From contig MARA01000003.1 of the NCBI GenBank assembly GCA_001792895.1, positions 930,001 through 994,000 on the forward strand: a stretch of 64,000 nt of DNA, read 5' to 3'. A program made the translations under genes and the position numbers. Of the stretch, positions 29,903 through 42,400 are shown piece after piece; position 1 is the first letter of the stretch, and every line of letters begins with the position of its first letter. The DNA comes from Lentinus brumalis (Eukaryota > Basidiomycota > Agaricomycetes > Polyporales > Polyporaceae). A model generated the notes under the pieces. That model was given only the letters and a program-made list of their open reading frames with translations, searched no databases and had not been told where the DNA came from.

Positions 29903-30292
29903 ATGGTGAGCTCTCTCTGGACGGCCCCTGCAGTACTTGTATGCTGAACTTCTGGCAGGATTCCTCCTCAAAAGCCCCCGTCAAGCTCGCTACCGTCGTC
30001 AAGGTCCATATAATATGTCTTCTGCTCCGTCTCGGCGAGTAATGACAGTTCTGTGTCTCTGCGTTGTTATAGGTCCTTGGGCGCACTGGCTCCCGTGGTG
30101 GTGTCACGCAAGTCCGTGTCGAGTTCATGGATGACGCCAGCCGGACGATCATCCGTAACGTGAAGGGCCCCGTCCGTGAGAAGGATATCCTGGCTCTCCT
30201 GGAGAGTGAGCGTGAGGCTCGGTACGTGGTGCCTTCGCATGTCTTCCTCACTTTTTTCTGAAACGGTTGCTCTCCTCAGCCGCCTCCGGTAG
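29903..30292 (+). CDS. RPS28: 40S ribosomal protein S28 (eS28)
   Basis: This is a small protein at the mRNA exit side of the 40S subunit. Four exons fit exactly: 29,903-29,905 (only the ATG), 29,959-30,003, 30,073-30,221 and 30,280-30,292. They total 210 nt and 69 residues, the normal length. Key segments are [40 protein letters not shown] and the C-terminal EREARRLR. As in RPL22, the first intron directly follows the initiator codon, and the last exon encodes only the final few residues. Confidence 0.97.
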
Positions 30293-30808
30293 ATTCTTAT
30301 CGTCGACTCTTGCTCTCTTGTTGCATTACTTCTCTGTTGGCCCTACGACGCACTGTATGATCACCCATGCCAATGCTATTATGCGCATGAGCTTCGTGCC
30401 GGAGTTGAACAATTGTGTGAGCGCTGTTGTCGGAGGTAAACGTGCTCATGAGGGGCGCACATCCTGTCCGGCGCTGTTGAAGACGCCCTCCGAAGTTTCA
30501 AGTTCACCCTATCCTTTCTCGTGCGGGCGTTCAAGCGTCCACATTCCTGCTCATTTAATCTGCACTACTCCTCACTCACCTCACCCTTGCCTCCGACATC
30601 TGGACTATCCAGCGCTTCCCTGCCTATACGGGCCCGGGACGCGGCGCTCTAGCACAGTGCCTCGGAACGCCGACTATGGGCAGGATGCACGATCGATGAC
30701 ATGTGTCCGAGAGCTGCGAATATGCTAACGCGCGACCGAGTTCGGTTAGTTGGCAGGATTCTTGCCCCATGTCAGCCCGCCCCACGGGCTGCTCACCCTT
30801 ACTCAGCG
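30293..30808. other. Tandem intergenic region
   Basis: This is the RPS28 3' flank and the upstream region of the GT8 gene. A 153-codon frame (30,267-30,728) overlaps the RPS28 end and has no recognisable content; I do not call it a gene. Confidence 0.5.
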
Positions 30809-30816
30809 TATATAAT
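30809..30816 (+). promoter_or_regulatory. TATA box of the GT8 gene
   Basis: TATATAAT lies 63 bp before the start codon of the glycosyltransferase, a normal spacing for a fungal TATA element with a short 5' leader. It is the clearest TATA box in the window. Confidence 0.65.
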
Positions 30817-30878
30817 GCCAGCCGAATAGTCTCCGTTTCTGCCCAGTTTGTGCTCTCTCATCTTCGTCCCCGTCCGCC

Positions 30879-31966
30879 ATGTCTCGGAAAGCATTCGTTA
30901 CACTGCTGACCGCCCCCGGCTACCTTCCCGGAGTACTCGTCCTCCACGAATGTCTACTATCGGTCGGCTCCCAGTACCCGCTCGTCGTGATGGCGACACC
31001 GAGCCTCAGCCCAGAAGCACGAGCCGTGGTGGCCAAACGAGGCATCGCTATCCGAGATATAGATCATCTCTACCCGGCAGAGGGAACGCACGTACTGGCG
31101 GATCACGACGCTCGATTCCGCGACACCTGGACCAAGCTGAAGTACGTAACCCTTCGTGTGCATCTAGGCCCTAGATAGGCTAATAATGCGGGCCATAGAG
31201 CATTCGAACTCGTGGAGTATGAGGTGTGTCCTTATTTTTGGCGCTGCGTCCGCCGTTCTGACAGGCGTGGTACGCGACAGCGTGTGGTTATGCTGGACGC
31301 CGACATGATCGTCCGGCGGAACATGGACCACCTGCTAGAGATGGAGCTCGCGAAGGACTGGATTGCCGCCGCCCATGTATGCGCTTGCAATCCACGCCGC
31401 CTTCCCCATTATCCCGAAGACTGGTATGTAAGATAATATCAAGTGCACCCACCAGCTCTGTGATCTAACACCATGGACAGGAAACCGGAGAACTGCGCGC
31501 ACACCGCTGTACAACACCCGACGGCTGACCCGCCTCCGGTGACCGCCACCAGTCCCCGCCCTTATACGCAGCTGAACGGCGGGTTGGTAGTTCTACACCC
31601 GGACACCCAGGTCATGCAGCAGATCACGGACTATATCTGGACTTCACCCCGCATACCAACATACTCGTTCCCGACCAGGACCTCCTCACCGACTTCTTCC
31701 AGGGCCGATGGAAGCCACTGTCGTGGCGCTACAACGCACTGAAGACCTTGCGCAACATCCATCCACAGCTGTGGCGAGATGACGAGGTTCACTGCTTGCA
31801 CTACATCCTGCACGACAAACCTTGGAAGCAGCCTCGAGGTACCGGAGGTGACTATGAGGAGGTGAATGGGTGGTGGTGGGAAAGGTATGAGGATATCGGT
31901 CGAGAGATGGAGGTGTCCGACCCAGAGGGCTGGAAGCTGGTGGACGCTCACGTTGCGCATGGTTAA
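30879..31966 (+). CDS. GT8-family glycosyltransferase (glycogenin/galactinol synthase-like)
   Basis: This is a retaining nucleotide-sugar transferase of family GT8. The start at 30,879 gives MSRKAFVTLLTAPGYLPGVL and HECLLSVGSQYPLVVMATPS, the usual first strand and nucleotide region. After an intron, the exons join as AFELVEYERVVMLDADMIVR, whose DAD is the metal-binding DXD motif. Then come QLNGGLVVLHPD and the DQDLLTDFF segment, and near the C-terminus the conserved HYILHDKPWKQP with the His and Lys/Trp typical of GT8. The product is about 310 residues, shorter than full glycogenins and without an obvious autoglucosylated C-terminal tail. The acceptor is unknown; galactinol-synthase-like or uncharacterised fungal GT8 are both possible. 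Confidence 0.87.
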
Positions 31967-32195
31967 AGTGCGGCATGTCCCCCGCGGTGTATTGGCACTG
32001 GTCCACTGGTTTCGCGTCTGTTTATATATTCGCCCTGCATGCGCAATATGGCCACGCATACTTCATGTTCTTGTCGTCCTGTAGACCGTAGATCTTGTTC
32101 CCTTTCTGAACCACGCCCCATTTGATTCACGCCTACAGTTATTCACATACCAATACATTTAGAGATACATCTTGAAACCCGCGATGCATTTTCAC

Positions 32196-33733
32196 TCAAG
32201 CCCGCCACGCTACATGGACCTGGTCCGTCCTAAATCTACAGGGAATTGTCAGCCACAGCTCTCGTCGTCGCAGTCAGTGGTTGGCCCACCTCTGAGTGCA
32301 TGTACTCTTCGTCAGCGGGGTCTCAAAGCCCATCCGGTAGCTGAGGAGACCGGCTTGTGCGATCATGATGCCGTTGTCGATACAGAACCTAACGGTAAAT
32401 AGCATGCGAAAGAGGCAGATCTCTATGATTAACGGAGGAGTCAGTATGGCAGATGGTGCTGCGTACCGCTCGTCTGTCGCAAAGACATTCCCACCACGCT
32501 CTTTTGCCATGACACCCATCATCTCCTGAAGTCTTTCATTACCTGCACTCGGAAGCACCGCGACTCGTCAGCAGGGAAGGGACGCAGTAGCGGCTGTGGC
32601 ACTAAGGTTCACGGAAACACTCACATCCTACACCGCCTACGATAAGCACCTCCTTGCTGCCGATGTGTGCCATCGCGCGCTCGGTGATCTCGACGAGCAT
32701 CGCAAACACTGTCTCCTGCAGTGAGAAGCACAGATCCTGTGGCGTGATGATGTCTGCGCCGTCGCCGTCTTCCGTAGAGGGTCCATGTGGGCGGAAGCGT
32801 TTGTCGAGCGTGTATGCCTCGGTAGACGTCAGGATGCCCGAGAGGCTGACGTCCATGCCTTTCGTGGTATATGGCAACGGAAGAAGTCGCTTGCCCCTGG
32901 GTCGGGACACACAATCAGTTGATGTGTCATCGCGCGGAAATACAAGGAAAGAGGCCGCACTTCTTCGCTTCCTGTTCGATGTTGTATCCTGGGCTTGGAT
33001 CGTTGCTCAAGTTGATGACTCTCGCGAATCGGTCGAGGCAGTTCCCGACCGCGATGTCCAGGGTTTCCCCAAAGATCCGATAACATTGCTGGGCATATGC
33101 GATGACCTGCGTGTTCCCCCGGAGACGTACAGGACGACCGGGTTCTGCGCCCCAGTCACTTGGCGGCCCATCTCAATGTCTGGAAGAGTACATGTGAGCA
33201 CTCGGAGGGATATGCGAGAAGAGCACCGCTTACGCCCCACGCAATGGTTCACTCCTACGAGCGGCTTGTTGTACAACAGTGATAGTGTTCGTGCGACCAG
33301 CGCAACCGATACAAGCGGTGCACCCATGCCGGGGCCTGCACTGGACGTCAAAGGCAAATACGTTGATACGTCCGAGCTAAAGCCTACCCTTCGTGAAACA
33401 GATGCAGTCAATATCATGGAGGGACACTCCTGCCTTGGCGAACGCGTCCTTGATCACCGTCAACGCCCATTCACGGTGGTGCTGTGCAGTATCTCGCGGG
33501 AGAAAACCTTCGCCCGGTGGTGTGATGTAGGTATGCCTGACGTTGGACAGAACCTCGGTAGAGCCATCCGGGGAGTGCTTGATAATTCCCGCACCGAGCT
33601 TGTTCGCAGATCCCTCGAGCCCGAGGGCAATGTATGGCCTTTCTGCACAGATTGTGAGCACACATCAACCGTCTGTCGCAACAGACATACCTGGTGCCTT
33701 CAAAGGCGAACGCTTCCGGACTCTGCCAGGCAT
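32196..33733 (-). CDS. KAE1: tRNA threonylcarbamoyladenosine synthase subunit Kae1 (KEOPS)
   Basis: Kae1 transfers the threonylcarbamoyl group to A37 of ANN-decoding tRNAs as part of the KEOPS complex. The start at 33,733 gives [15 protein letters not shown], joined through a short intron to [20 protein letters not shown]. Then come [20 protein letters not shown], the [20 protein letters not shown] helix, and the metal-binding HCVGH formed across an intron (NHCVG|HIEMGRQ). [15 protein letters not shown] and [20 protein letters not shown] follow, and the C-terminal part has [32 protein letters not shown] and an end [12 protein letters not shown] at 32,196. The last intron is placed between CTQ and RFRTD. 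It is the cytosolic form, without a mitochondrial presequence. It is divergent from LYS1. Confidence 0.94.
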
Positions 33734-33966
33734 GTCTGAGGCGAATGTCAAGGTGTAAGTCAAGCGGTGTGGGGAGCACGCCAAATCTCGAATCTCGATC
33801 GCTGAAGTAAATCTAATCTTATCTGCTCACGTGGGCCAGAGAAGCACCGCCAGAGTCAGACTCAGAAAGTCGGAATGACTCTGGCGATCTGAGCGTGCAT
33901 AAAAAGTGTCTGCACACGGCACACTCACAACCCTCACCGTACTACGTTACATCCCTGCTAACCGCC
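33734..33966. promoter_or_regulatory. KAE1/LYS1 divergent promoter region
   Basis: The 233 bp hold a CACGTG palindrome at 33,828-33,833 (the core of Cbf1/Pho4-type bHLH sites), the inverted pair of Gcn4-type sites described separately, and a weak A-rich TATA candidate (cataaaaag) at 33,898-33,906, about 60 bp before LYS1. Confidence 0.6.
33848..33886. promoter_or_regulatory. Perfect inverted repeat of Gcn4-type sites upstream of LYS1
   Basis: CGCCAGAGTCA at 33,848-33,858 and its exact reverse complement TGACTCTGGCG at 33,876-33,886 are separated by 17 bp. Each arm contains TGACTC, the core bound by Gcn4/CpcA (general amino acid control), and the right arm reads ATGACTCT. A third, weaker match (GACTCA) lies at 33,859-33,864. 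The nearest amino-acid-biosynthesis gene is LYS1, whose ATG is 80 bp downstream of the right arm. Confidence 0.75.
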
Positions 33967-35255
<1,289 letters not shown>

Positions 35256-36054
35256 AAGCAGGTCCAGAAATGCTAGTGGTGTAATGATAGATGTATCCGT
35301 AGACCATATAAGGGAAGTAGTTGTCGTTGACGTGTTTGCAATTCTTCGTGTGACCGGGGTCGGGATCATTGCCCGCGGTGCCTCGCTGTGGCGGTCAGCG
35401 ACAGGCATGGGAGTACAAGGAAGTTACCAAGACATCAGCCTAGGATCAGAGCGGGGACATCACAATCATCGCGCTGATGCAGAAATGTCGGTGTCGGTGT
35501 CAAGTATGGTTCTAGCGGGAAGAGGACACGTATCTCCGGGAGATGATGTGAATGTCGGCGGCGTCGCGATGATGGGGGGTGGCCTCGACGAGCGAGAGGA
35601 GGCCCGTGCTGCGCCAAGGGCGAGCTCGACAGCGGTCGCGCCCAGTCGGGACCCAAGAGCTCGAGCGGCGCTGGGCGGATGCGAGGCTCGGCGGGGTCGC
35701 AGGCGTTGCCATGATGGGTTCGCGTGCCGCGGCTGCTGCGGTGCTGGATGGGGAGATGGCGATGAGGCAGAGTCGCGCTGCTCACAAGAGATGCAGCTGG
35801 TCTGATTCCGCCCATCACACCCGCCACTCGTCTTGTCTGCATTTCTCCTTTCTCCCTCTTCTTCCATCGCTTCCTGGGTTCGTGTGGTGCCAGCTCTGGG
35901 CTCTTCCTCTTTCTTTTATTACCTTTCCTCTTGCTCCCGGCCTTCTTACCGGTGCTCATTCCTGCACAAGTGTTCACTGGTGCTGGTCGCCCTGCGTTAA
36001 TTCATTCCGCAAGCAAGCCAGTCAGTCCTGCCCCCCGTCCGCCGCCGCGTCAAC
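35256..36054. other. Intergenic region with pyrimidine-rich leader
   Basis: This is the LYS1 3' flank and the promoter or 5' UTR of the next gene. A strongly CT-rich strand at about 35,840-35,960 precedes the start by about 100 bp, as often seen before basidiomycete transcription starts. Overlapping frames on both strands (35,435-35,977 and others) are low complexity and not called. Confidence 0.5.
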
Positions 36055-37348
36055 ATGCCTCTCGCCCTTTCTCCTGTCCCCGAGATTGCCATCTCCCCCG
36101 CCTCGCCTGAGGAGCCTTGCGCGGAGCCTTTCTCGCCCTTCTCCCAGTGCTCCTTCCTCAGCGACGACTCCGACAGCTTCCGTCCAACGCTGCTCTCGCC
36201 TCCCCCTCCCAGCGCGATTTCTCCGAGGCAACTGTCCCCTCTTCGCCCAAAGGACGCACCGGTGACGGGCAAGGGTCTTGAGAGGGAGAGGTTCGAAGCC
36301 CTCCTCGCGGCTTCCCGCGAGAGGAACTCTGCGTTGGGAAGCAAGAAACCGACGGATCTCCGCAAGGAGATTGCGCTCAAGGTGCACAAGACCAAGCAGG
36401 GTGAGTCTCCATGCTTAACGCCACCTTCTCAACGAGCTTATCGTGCATCTTCGTCCACCCGTCCCAGTGGAACGTCGTGCTCTGTTCCTGTCCAAAGTCC
36501 AGGCTCCTCCCTCCCCTTCTGCGACCCTCATCCCGGTCACTCCTCCCGAATCTCCGGCAGTCTTTCACTACTCGCTGCCCTCGCCGGGACTCGACTCTCC
36601 CTTGGAGGTCTTCGAGGCATTGTCTCTCGGCAAGTCAGCCGCCCAGACTTGTGACCCGTGGGTCGAGCAGGTGGACTTCCGCCTTCCTGGAGATGTGCAC
36701 TCCAAGGCCCTCAGGTCCGCACCGGTACATACCACTACGAAAAGGAAGACGCTCCCTTCTCTCGATCAGATCACTGCTCGTCTGAGCTCGAACGGTCATG
36801 TCGCCACACCTGCACACGAGGGATCTGCGCGCCCGTCCATGCGTCTCCCGTCATTCCTCCGCCGTGCAGAGCAGCCTGTTTCACCCCGTCTCGAGGTGCA
36901 GCAGCCCGCCACGAGGTCCCGGCCTGCCCTGCCGAGTGGTGTCGGTCGTCTGCGTTTCCCCACTCGGGAGACCCGCGAAGCGCCCAAGCTCGAGGTCGTA
37001 CAACCGACCCCTTGCCTCCCTCCCGTTTCTCCTCGGTCTCCGGTGGCTCCGCGTTTGGAGATCACCACGAAGTTGGTCCCTCGCACGCAGTCGTCTTCGC
37101 CCATTGAACTCACGGAATCGAACCTCTGCGCGTTCAATGCGTCCCGCGAGCGTACCTCGCGCAACATGCTGACGCGCCTGAGTCGCCGCACGCTTCCTCC
37201 CCAGATCGCCGTTCCCGCACCGGGCGAGGTCGATCTGGAAGACGAGATCGAGCGCAAGAGCCGCCGTCACAGCGCACCTCCCGAGCTGCCGCAGCGAGAG
37301 CGGATCGGATTCACGCACCCCATCTTGGAACTCCCAGGAGCATTCTGA
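36055..37348 (+). CDS. Conserved disordered protein of unknown function
   Basis: I do not recognise a named family. Two exons (36,055-36,400 and 36,468-37,348) with the junction KTKQ|VERRALFLSKV encode 408 residues. The protein is Ser/Pro/Arg-rich and mostly disordered, starting MPLALSPVPEIAISPASPEE. Three parts look conserved rather than low complexity: a charged helix with GLERERFEALLAASRERN, then LRKEIALKVHKTKQVERRAL; a central VTPPESPAVFHYSLPSPGLD; and a basic C-terminus with RKSRRHSAPPELPQRERIGF, then THPILELPGAF just before the stop. SRRHSAP is a possible phosphosite for a basophilic or 14-3-3-linked kinase. No signal peptide, membrane segment or catalytic motif is visible. A regulatory or scaffold role is a guess. 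Confidence 0.75.
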
Positions 37349-38505
37349 CATGTTAGACACACACAACAAACGACCGGTCCGAGATCATTTACTTTCCATT
37401 CCTTACCCAACCATCATGACAGACTCGTCGTAATGTTTCCATCTCTTGGACGGTTTGAGGCATCGTGGATACTGCTTGTATTCTTATTCTCCGGAATTTG
37501 TTTCCCTACCATCCTACCTTTCCTTCACCTCCTTGGGTTCCCCTAGCTAGCTTCCTAGAGACTCCTGGCCCTTTTCTTCGTCTTCACCTTTTTTTTCCCG
37601 TTCCTCGCCGCAGCGGTTGGGGGAACTTGTTCTCGGGGTGTTGTACGATGATGCTGCCATTTCTCTGGGGCGGTCGGGGAGCTCGAGGCGGGTTGACCCT
37701 GCCCGGGTGAACCATGCCTCTTGCTGCCATCACACATACATCACACATACAGTACATCAGTCACCAGCATCGTGCGGAACCAGCCAGCCTGGCTGCGCGT
37801 GCGCGTCGTGTTGTTGCCGTCTCGGAGCAGGCTCTCCCAGCACCCATCTGTATCGCACCTCCCACCACTCATTGCCATCATCATACTACCAGAATGTACT
37901 TGCACCACTATCACCCCACACCGCATACATACTGGGAAGATGGAAGGGCTGTGCCCGCATCGCTCCCTCACCACACAACCCAATACAAAGGATCTATGGA
38001 ACGAATGTAACCTTGTCGGACGAGCAGTCGCGCCCCGCCTGCGGGCGCGGCGCAGTGTGAGCTGTCGCCCGTTCGTTGGATGATAGTGATATATTGCTGT
38101 CAGCGACGGTACCGTAGCGTGAGTACACACATCTACCATACATCTTTATACTTAGCGGCAAACAAGCATATACACAGCAAGCGATTAGGGCGCATATAAA
38201 AATTACCTACGATACTGCTTTAGCACGAGTGAGCGGGTAGGTGGTCAACCGGCGAGAGAGAGAGAGAGCACATGTCCGGCACCCGAGGCCTGAGGGTCGC
38301 CCGGAAAATAACTTCGCAAGAAAGGACGCGATTCGAAAACGATAGCACGATGGACGGAGTTTGATAGCGGGCAGTCACGCATGCAGCACGGACCACGCCG
38401 TACTCCTGCAAGATGACGCAGACCGCAGTGTTAGTGCCAGACCGATCCTTGAGACGAAGCTTCTCCCGCACCGTATGAAAGCCGTGTGGACGCGCGCAGT
38501 CTTGA
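37349..38505. other. Convergent intergenic region with simple repeats
   Basis: These 1.16 kb separate two convergent genes. They contain a tandem pair of catcacacata (37,728-37,749) and a GA dinucleotide run at about 38,254-38,269. A minus-strand frame that crosses the IES1 3' end is out of frame with it and is not called. No gene is supported. Confidence 0.55.
38254..38269. repeat. GA microsatellite
   Basis: A pure (GA)8-type dinucleotide run lies in the 3' flank of the Ies1-like gene. Confidence 0.9.
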
Positions 38506-40491
38506 TCAACGCCACGATTGGACCTGCTGGAGCCTCCCCGTGGAGGACGAGGGCTCGCCTTGGCTGCTGCCCCCTGCAGGGGGTGGCGGGCGCGGAAGGT
38601 GGGACGATATTTCAGGCTCCGGAGAGGGCTCCTTGCCCCGCAGGCGCGCCAAGACACGCAGCCGACGGGCTACAAAAAATCCCCCGCATCAGCAACGTGT
38701 CCGAGGCAAGAGAGATCGCAGAGATGTGGCGCGGTATCGGCGCATCGAGGCAGAGATTGACTTACTGTAATCGAGGCGAACGTGTTCGTCCTCCTCCTTG
38801 TCCGAGTCCTCGAGCGGATCGGTAGCATTGATGACATGCCACGCCTCTGGATAGCCGCACTGTCAGCGGTCGCATGCATGAATATGCGAATATCAGTGGC
38901 TTACGGTGAAGCATGCTCCTCTCCTGATTGGGATCCTCTCCCGAGAGGTCCCCTACAGCGTTCGTTAGCCACGGTCTAGCACACGGATGGAACGGTGCAA
39001 TACCTTTGAACTCCTCAAGCTGGAAGGGGGGACGTTCGCGTTCACTCGAAGACAACACGCCTAAGCCAGCGTGAGCTTGGACTGGGGGGCGCGCCTCGTG
39101 GGAATGCGACGAGCCCCGACTGCCTGTCCCTCCCTCGGACGCAGCGTGTCGTTGCGCCCGTGCTTGACGAAACGCCGCCTTCTCCTGCACTGTGAAAATT
39201 GGTCAGTATCAGCGCCATCAAAGCACAGCCAAGACCTCGACGCTTACTGGAGTATGAGGTAGACGGCGGGGGCGGGGGCGGTGGGGGAGGGTTCTTCTTG
39301 CGCCGCTTCTCCATTTCCATCTCATCAACGAGCTCCTTGAGGAACTTGCTCCTGAGCGCGCTCATTCGCTTGCCCCACTCGATCTCGTCGGGCGGGTCGA
39401 CGTTCTCCTGCGCCTGCTCCTCGCGCGTCAAGCTCCGCATCCGCGGCACCTTCGGCGGGTTCGCCCTGGAGTAGTCGTCGTCGAACGGGTTCGGCTTGTC
39501 GGGCCCTTGGAGGTAGTGGTACATGAGCCACAAAAACACCCTCGCCCGGGACGCAGAGGACAGATTGATGGGGAGGAACAAATCAAGGAACTCCACGGGC
39601 GGATCGAAGTGCCTTTGAGCGACCGCCTGCTCAGTCACACGGGCTGTCAGAAGGCTATTACCCATGCTGTAATGTGCCGCTTCTCACCATTGCGTGATTA
39701 GAGTTGGCCAGAACGAAGATGAGATTGACCACGCTCGTTGGGGGGAGCTGACCTGCCCTCTGGAGAAAATGGTTAAAATTTTTTAAACGGGTGGAGAGCG
39801 GTCCCACTCACAGTCTTCTCGATTATCTCCACGGGGGATGAAGGGGGTGGCGTCTTGAACTCAAACGGCAAGAGGGCGGCCTTCAGGCAGTTCTTGATCC
39901 GGGGGGCGTCTTGCAAGTTCCCATCGGTCTTCTGTAGCGAGGGGACCGGATGGTAGCTTCGCAGGGCGGTCTTCATCTCTGGGAAAACTGGGGAGGGACA
40001 AAGGACCGTTAGTTCTCGGTGCGCACCGTGTCCCAATATGCCTACTCACATGCCATAGTAGTGTTGATGCGGCCGACGTTGGTGAGAAGGGCAATTTTGG
40101 CAAACTCGATTGCGAAGGCTGGCGTCTCGACCATCTTGTCCTTGAGGACCTTGGAGCACTTGGGAGAGTTGTAGAGGGCATTGACGTAGAGGTCGCAGAA
40201 ATTTACGACGGGCTGGTCGGGGGCAAGGTAGTCGATGAAGCACTTTGTGCGATCGGTGAAGATGTAGTAGAGCAGGTCATATTGGAGGTCCTCCCTGGTC
40301 AAGGGCTCGGCGTCGGTACGCTTGATTGGGAGGGTCTTCCTGCCCAAGTACTGGGCACTGGGCGGGGGTGAGCGGGCGGGGAGCGGGTCGGGGAGCACGG
40401 CGGACACTCACGGGGTATTGACCTGGTGGATGTTCCAGCCCTGGATGTTTTGGACAGCGGAGTAACGGTCTGTTGAGCTGGATGACGCCAT
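38506..40491 (-). CDS. IES1: INO80 complex subunit Ies1-like protein, copy A
   Basis: The protein matches the filamentous-fungal Ino eighty subunit 1 family. The start at 40,491 gives MASSSSTDRYSAVQNIQGWN and, through a short intron, NTPAQYLGRKTLPIKR. Then come PLTREDLQYDLLYYIFTDRT, LYVNALYNSPKCSKVLKDKM, ALLTNVGRINTTMAFFPEMK, and TYHPVPS-type and QKTDGNLQDAPRIKN segments. The next block is SVVNLIFVLAN, VEFLDLFLPINLSSASRARV and FLWLMYHYLQGPDKPNPFDD. A nine-residue proline run is encoded near 39,255-39,290. The C-terminal exons read EAWHVINATDPLEDSDKEED, EHVRLDY and RRLRVLARLRGKEPSPEPE, ending at 38,506. The same exon order, with the same splice phase at TTMA|FFPE, appears in copy B. It would act in the nucleus with INO80. 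The Ies1 name rests on recalled family sequence. Confidence 0.82.
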
Positions 40492-42400
40492 GAAGAGGAG
40501 AAAGAGCGGTGCACGAGGCAATTACGGAAGTACTGACCCTCAGAGCACGAGGCGTCAACTCGAGGATTTGCAGTTGTGGGTGCGCCTTTTATCGGAGAGC
40601 GGAGGGTGACGAGAGTAGTGGAATCTGGCGAGGATCTCACGTGTAGACAAGAGGGCGCGCAGGGAGGGATTCCGACGCTCATCAGCCGAGTCGACGATCG
40701 ATGTGTGCGTGGAGGAGGCGGGGGCGGATAATCCTGCGAGTCGGGAGGGCAGCCGGGGCATGCAGCGGGAAATGAGATCGGGGAGATGCAGCAGGCTTAG
40801 GCTACGCGACGGCCGTGGATGGGGACAGCGTGGCCAGCGTGGGTCGCAGTGGCAGAACCCGTCCAACGCTGCGGCCCGGCAACAATGAAAAACGCCCGAG
40901 CGCCAGCCTGCGATCGCCCCCAGATCTTCGCACGCAGCCGCCCTCCTCGACGCCCTCCCCATGTTCGCGGATGCAAATTCGCCCTCTTTTGTCCCGGGCG
41001 TGCTCGTCCTCTACAAATCTAGCGAATTGACACTCGGCAAACCCCTCCCGCACCCGACGCTCCTTCCGCATATGGAAATAACCCGGTCCCGGTAACCTTC
41101 CTCTGCACCCCTCGACGGGCCCATCATCCTGCGCTGCCCCCTGCCGCTGCCTGCCCCATCGTCGTTCCACACCGCACCAGCCATCTCGCCTCCCCGGCCG
41201 CGGAGCTTCGCCGTGTTTCCGACGGCCCCGTACTCGGTAAATCCGCGTGCAACTGCAGCACCCACCGCTGCGTTGACACGCCTTTGTGCGACATATGTGA
41301 TTGTCCGATAACCGTGTCTGCCCCGCGGGAATCGTTCCAGGTCGCAGCGCAGCCCTCTGATGCTGCCCCATCGATCGCCCGACGCATCTAAAGCCTCCAT
41401 GGTGTCATATGTCGCCCGGACGCACTCACTCCTGCTGCATCCGGAAGCCTCGAAATGCATGCACCCGAGTCCAGATCACACTACGTACATAACATGCCAG
41501 TCCCCTTGGTATCTTCCATGCTCATACTCCACGGACATGACTGGAGATGAAGAGCGTGTGGCTCGTCGTGTCCTCAACAAGGTATGATCGGTCCCAGCAC
41601 CGTAACTCAGCTCCTCCTGGTCCTCGCCATCCTCCTTCGATCCGACGTTCTGACCGCGCTAATGTGCAACACCTGATATCCTCACCCTCGTCGGTTTACA
41701 ACCGTTCTCTTGGGCCAGGTCCCTGCTGTCTGACGAAGCTGCGCCTCCTTCTCCGAACCCCTTTCCTTCCTGGCCTCGCACCTCCACGAGGTGCCATCTA
41801 TGTACATTTGTAGTCATGAAGCATCCCGGCCCGCATCCTTCAGCTCGGGACTCCTTCCTCCACCGCCGAATAACCTTCTGGGTCTCTTCTCTCAGCCTCG
41901 GCCCCGTAATAGCATTCACGGCACACATCGCGCCCCTCATTCGTTGCCCGCAACCCTGCTCGTCCCAGTTTATCTCCGACTCCGATACCTTGACTCGCTG
42001 TGCTCATGACCACAGAAGTTCTTCAGGGTCCGTGATACTGAATGGGCATGCGCAATGCGCCAGGTTCTTCTAGTCTTTCCCGACCACAAGATTCTCACCA
42101 GCACAAGCCCGCCATCGGCGTACGTTGCGTGCATGCAGAACGTCATGACTAGATCCGGGGTGTGAGTCCTGCAGGACACCTCGATTGGCCCGGGGAAGCA
42201 GCACGCGGGGGCGCCTCTGGTTCGTTCCAAGTCCTTTCCTTCTTACAGCCGGCGTCTGTTATGTACACCTTCCTAATTCAAGCAATGCCACGTGCCGCGT
42301 GGCCGCTCCAGGAACGGCGAGCGCTCCCAAGCTCGAAGGTTTCCACCACTGCCAGTGCACCTGCCCCGCTTCCTCCATATCGCGAACCCTTCTGTACGAC
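40492..42400. other. Long divergent intergenic region, no gene supported
   Basis: These 1.9 kb separate the divergent Ies1 copy A and TIM8. Several frames of 90-190 codons exist on both strands (for example 40,802-41,371 minus), but they are compositionally driven, overlap one another in opposite strands and show no domain or splice pattern. This is the longest gap in the window and could hold a non-coding RNA or extended promoters. Confidence 0.5.

Noticed and set aside
30267..30728. Plus-strand frame of 153 codons after RPS28
   Set aside because: It starts within the last RPS28 intron and shows no recognisable content.
32654..33739. Plus-strand frame of 361 codons
   Set aside because: It lies antisense over KAE1, whose spliced frame carries all family motifs; no motif is seen on the plus strand.
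38220..38657. Minus-strand frame of 145 codons past the Ies1 A end
   Set aside because: It is out of register with the C-terminal exon (RLRGKEP) that matches copy B.
40802..41371. Minus-strand frame of 189 codons in the long gap
   Set aside because: Biased composition, no conserved block and no splice pattern.
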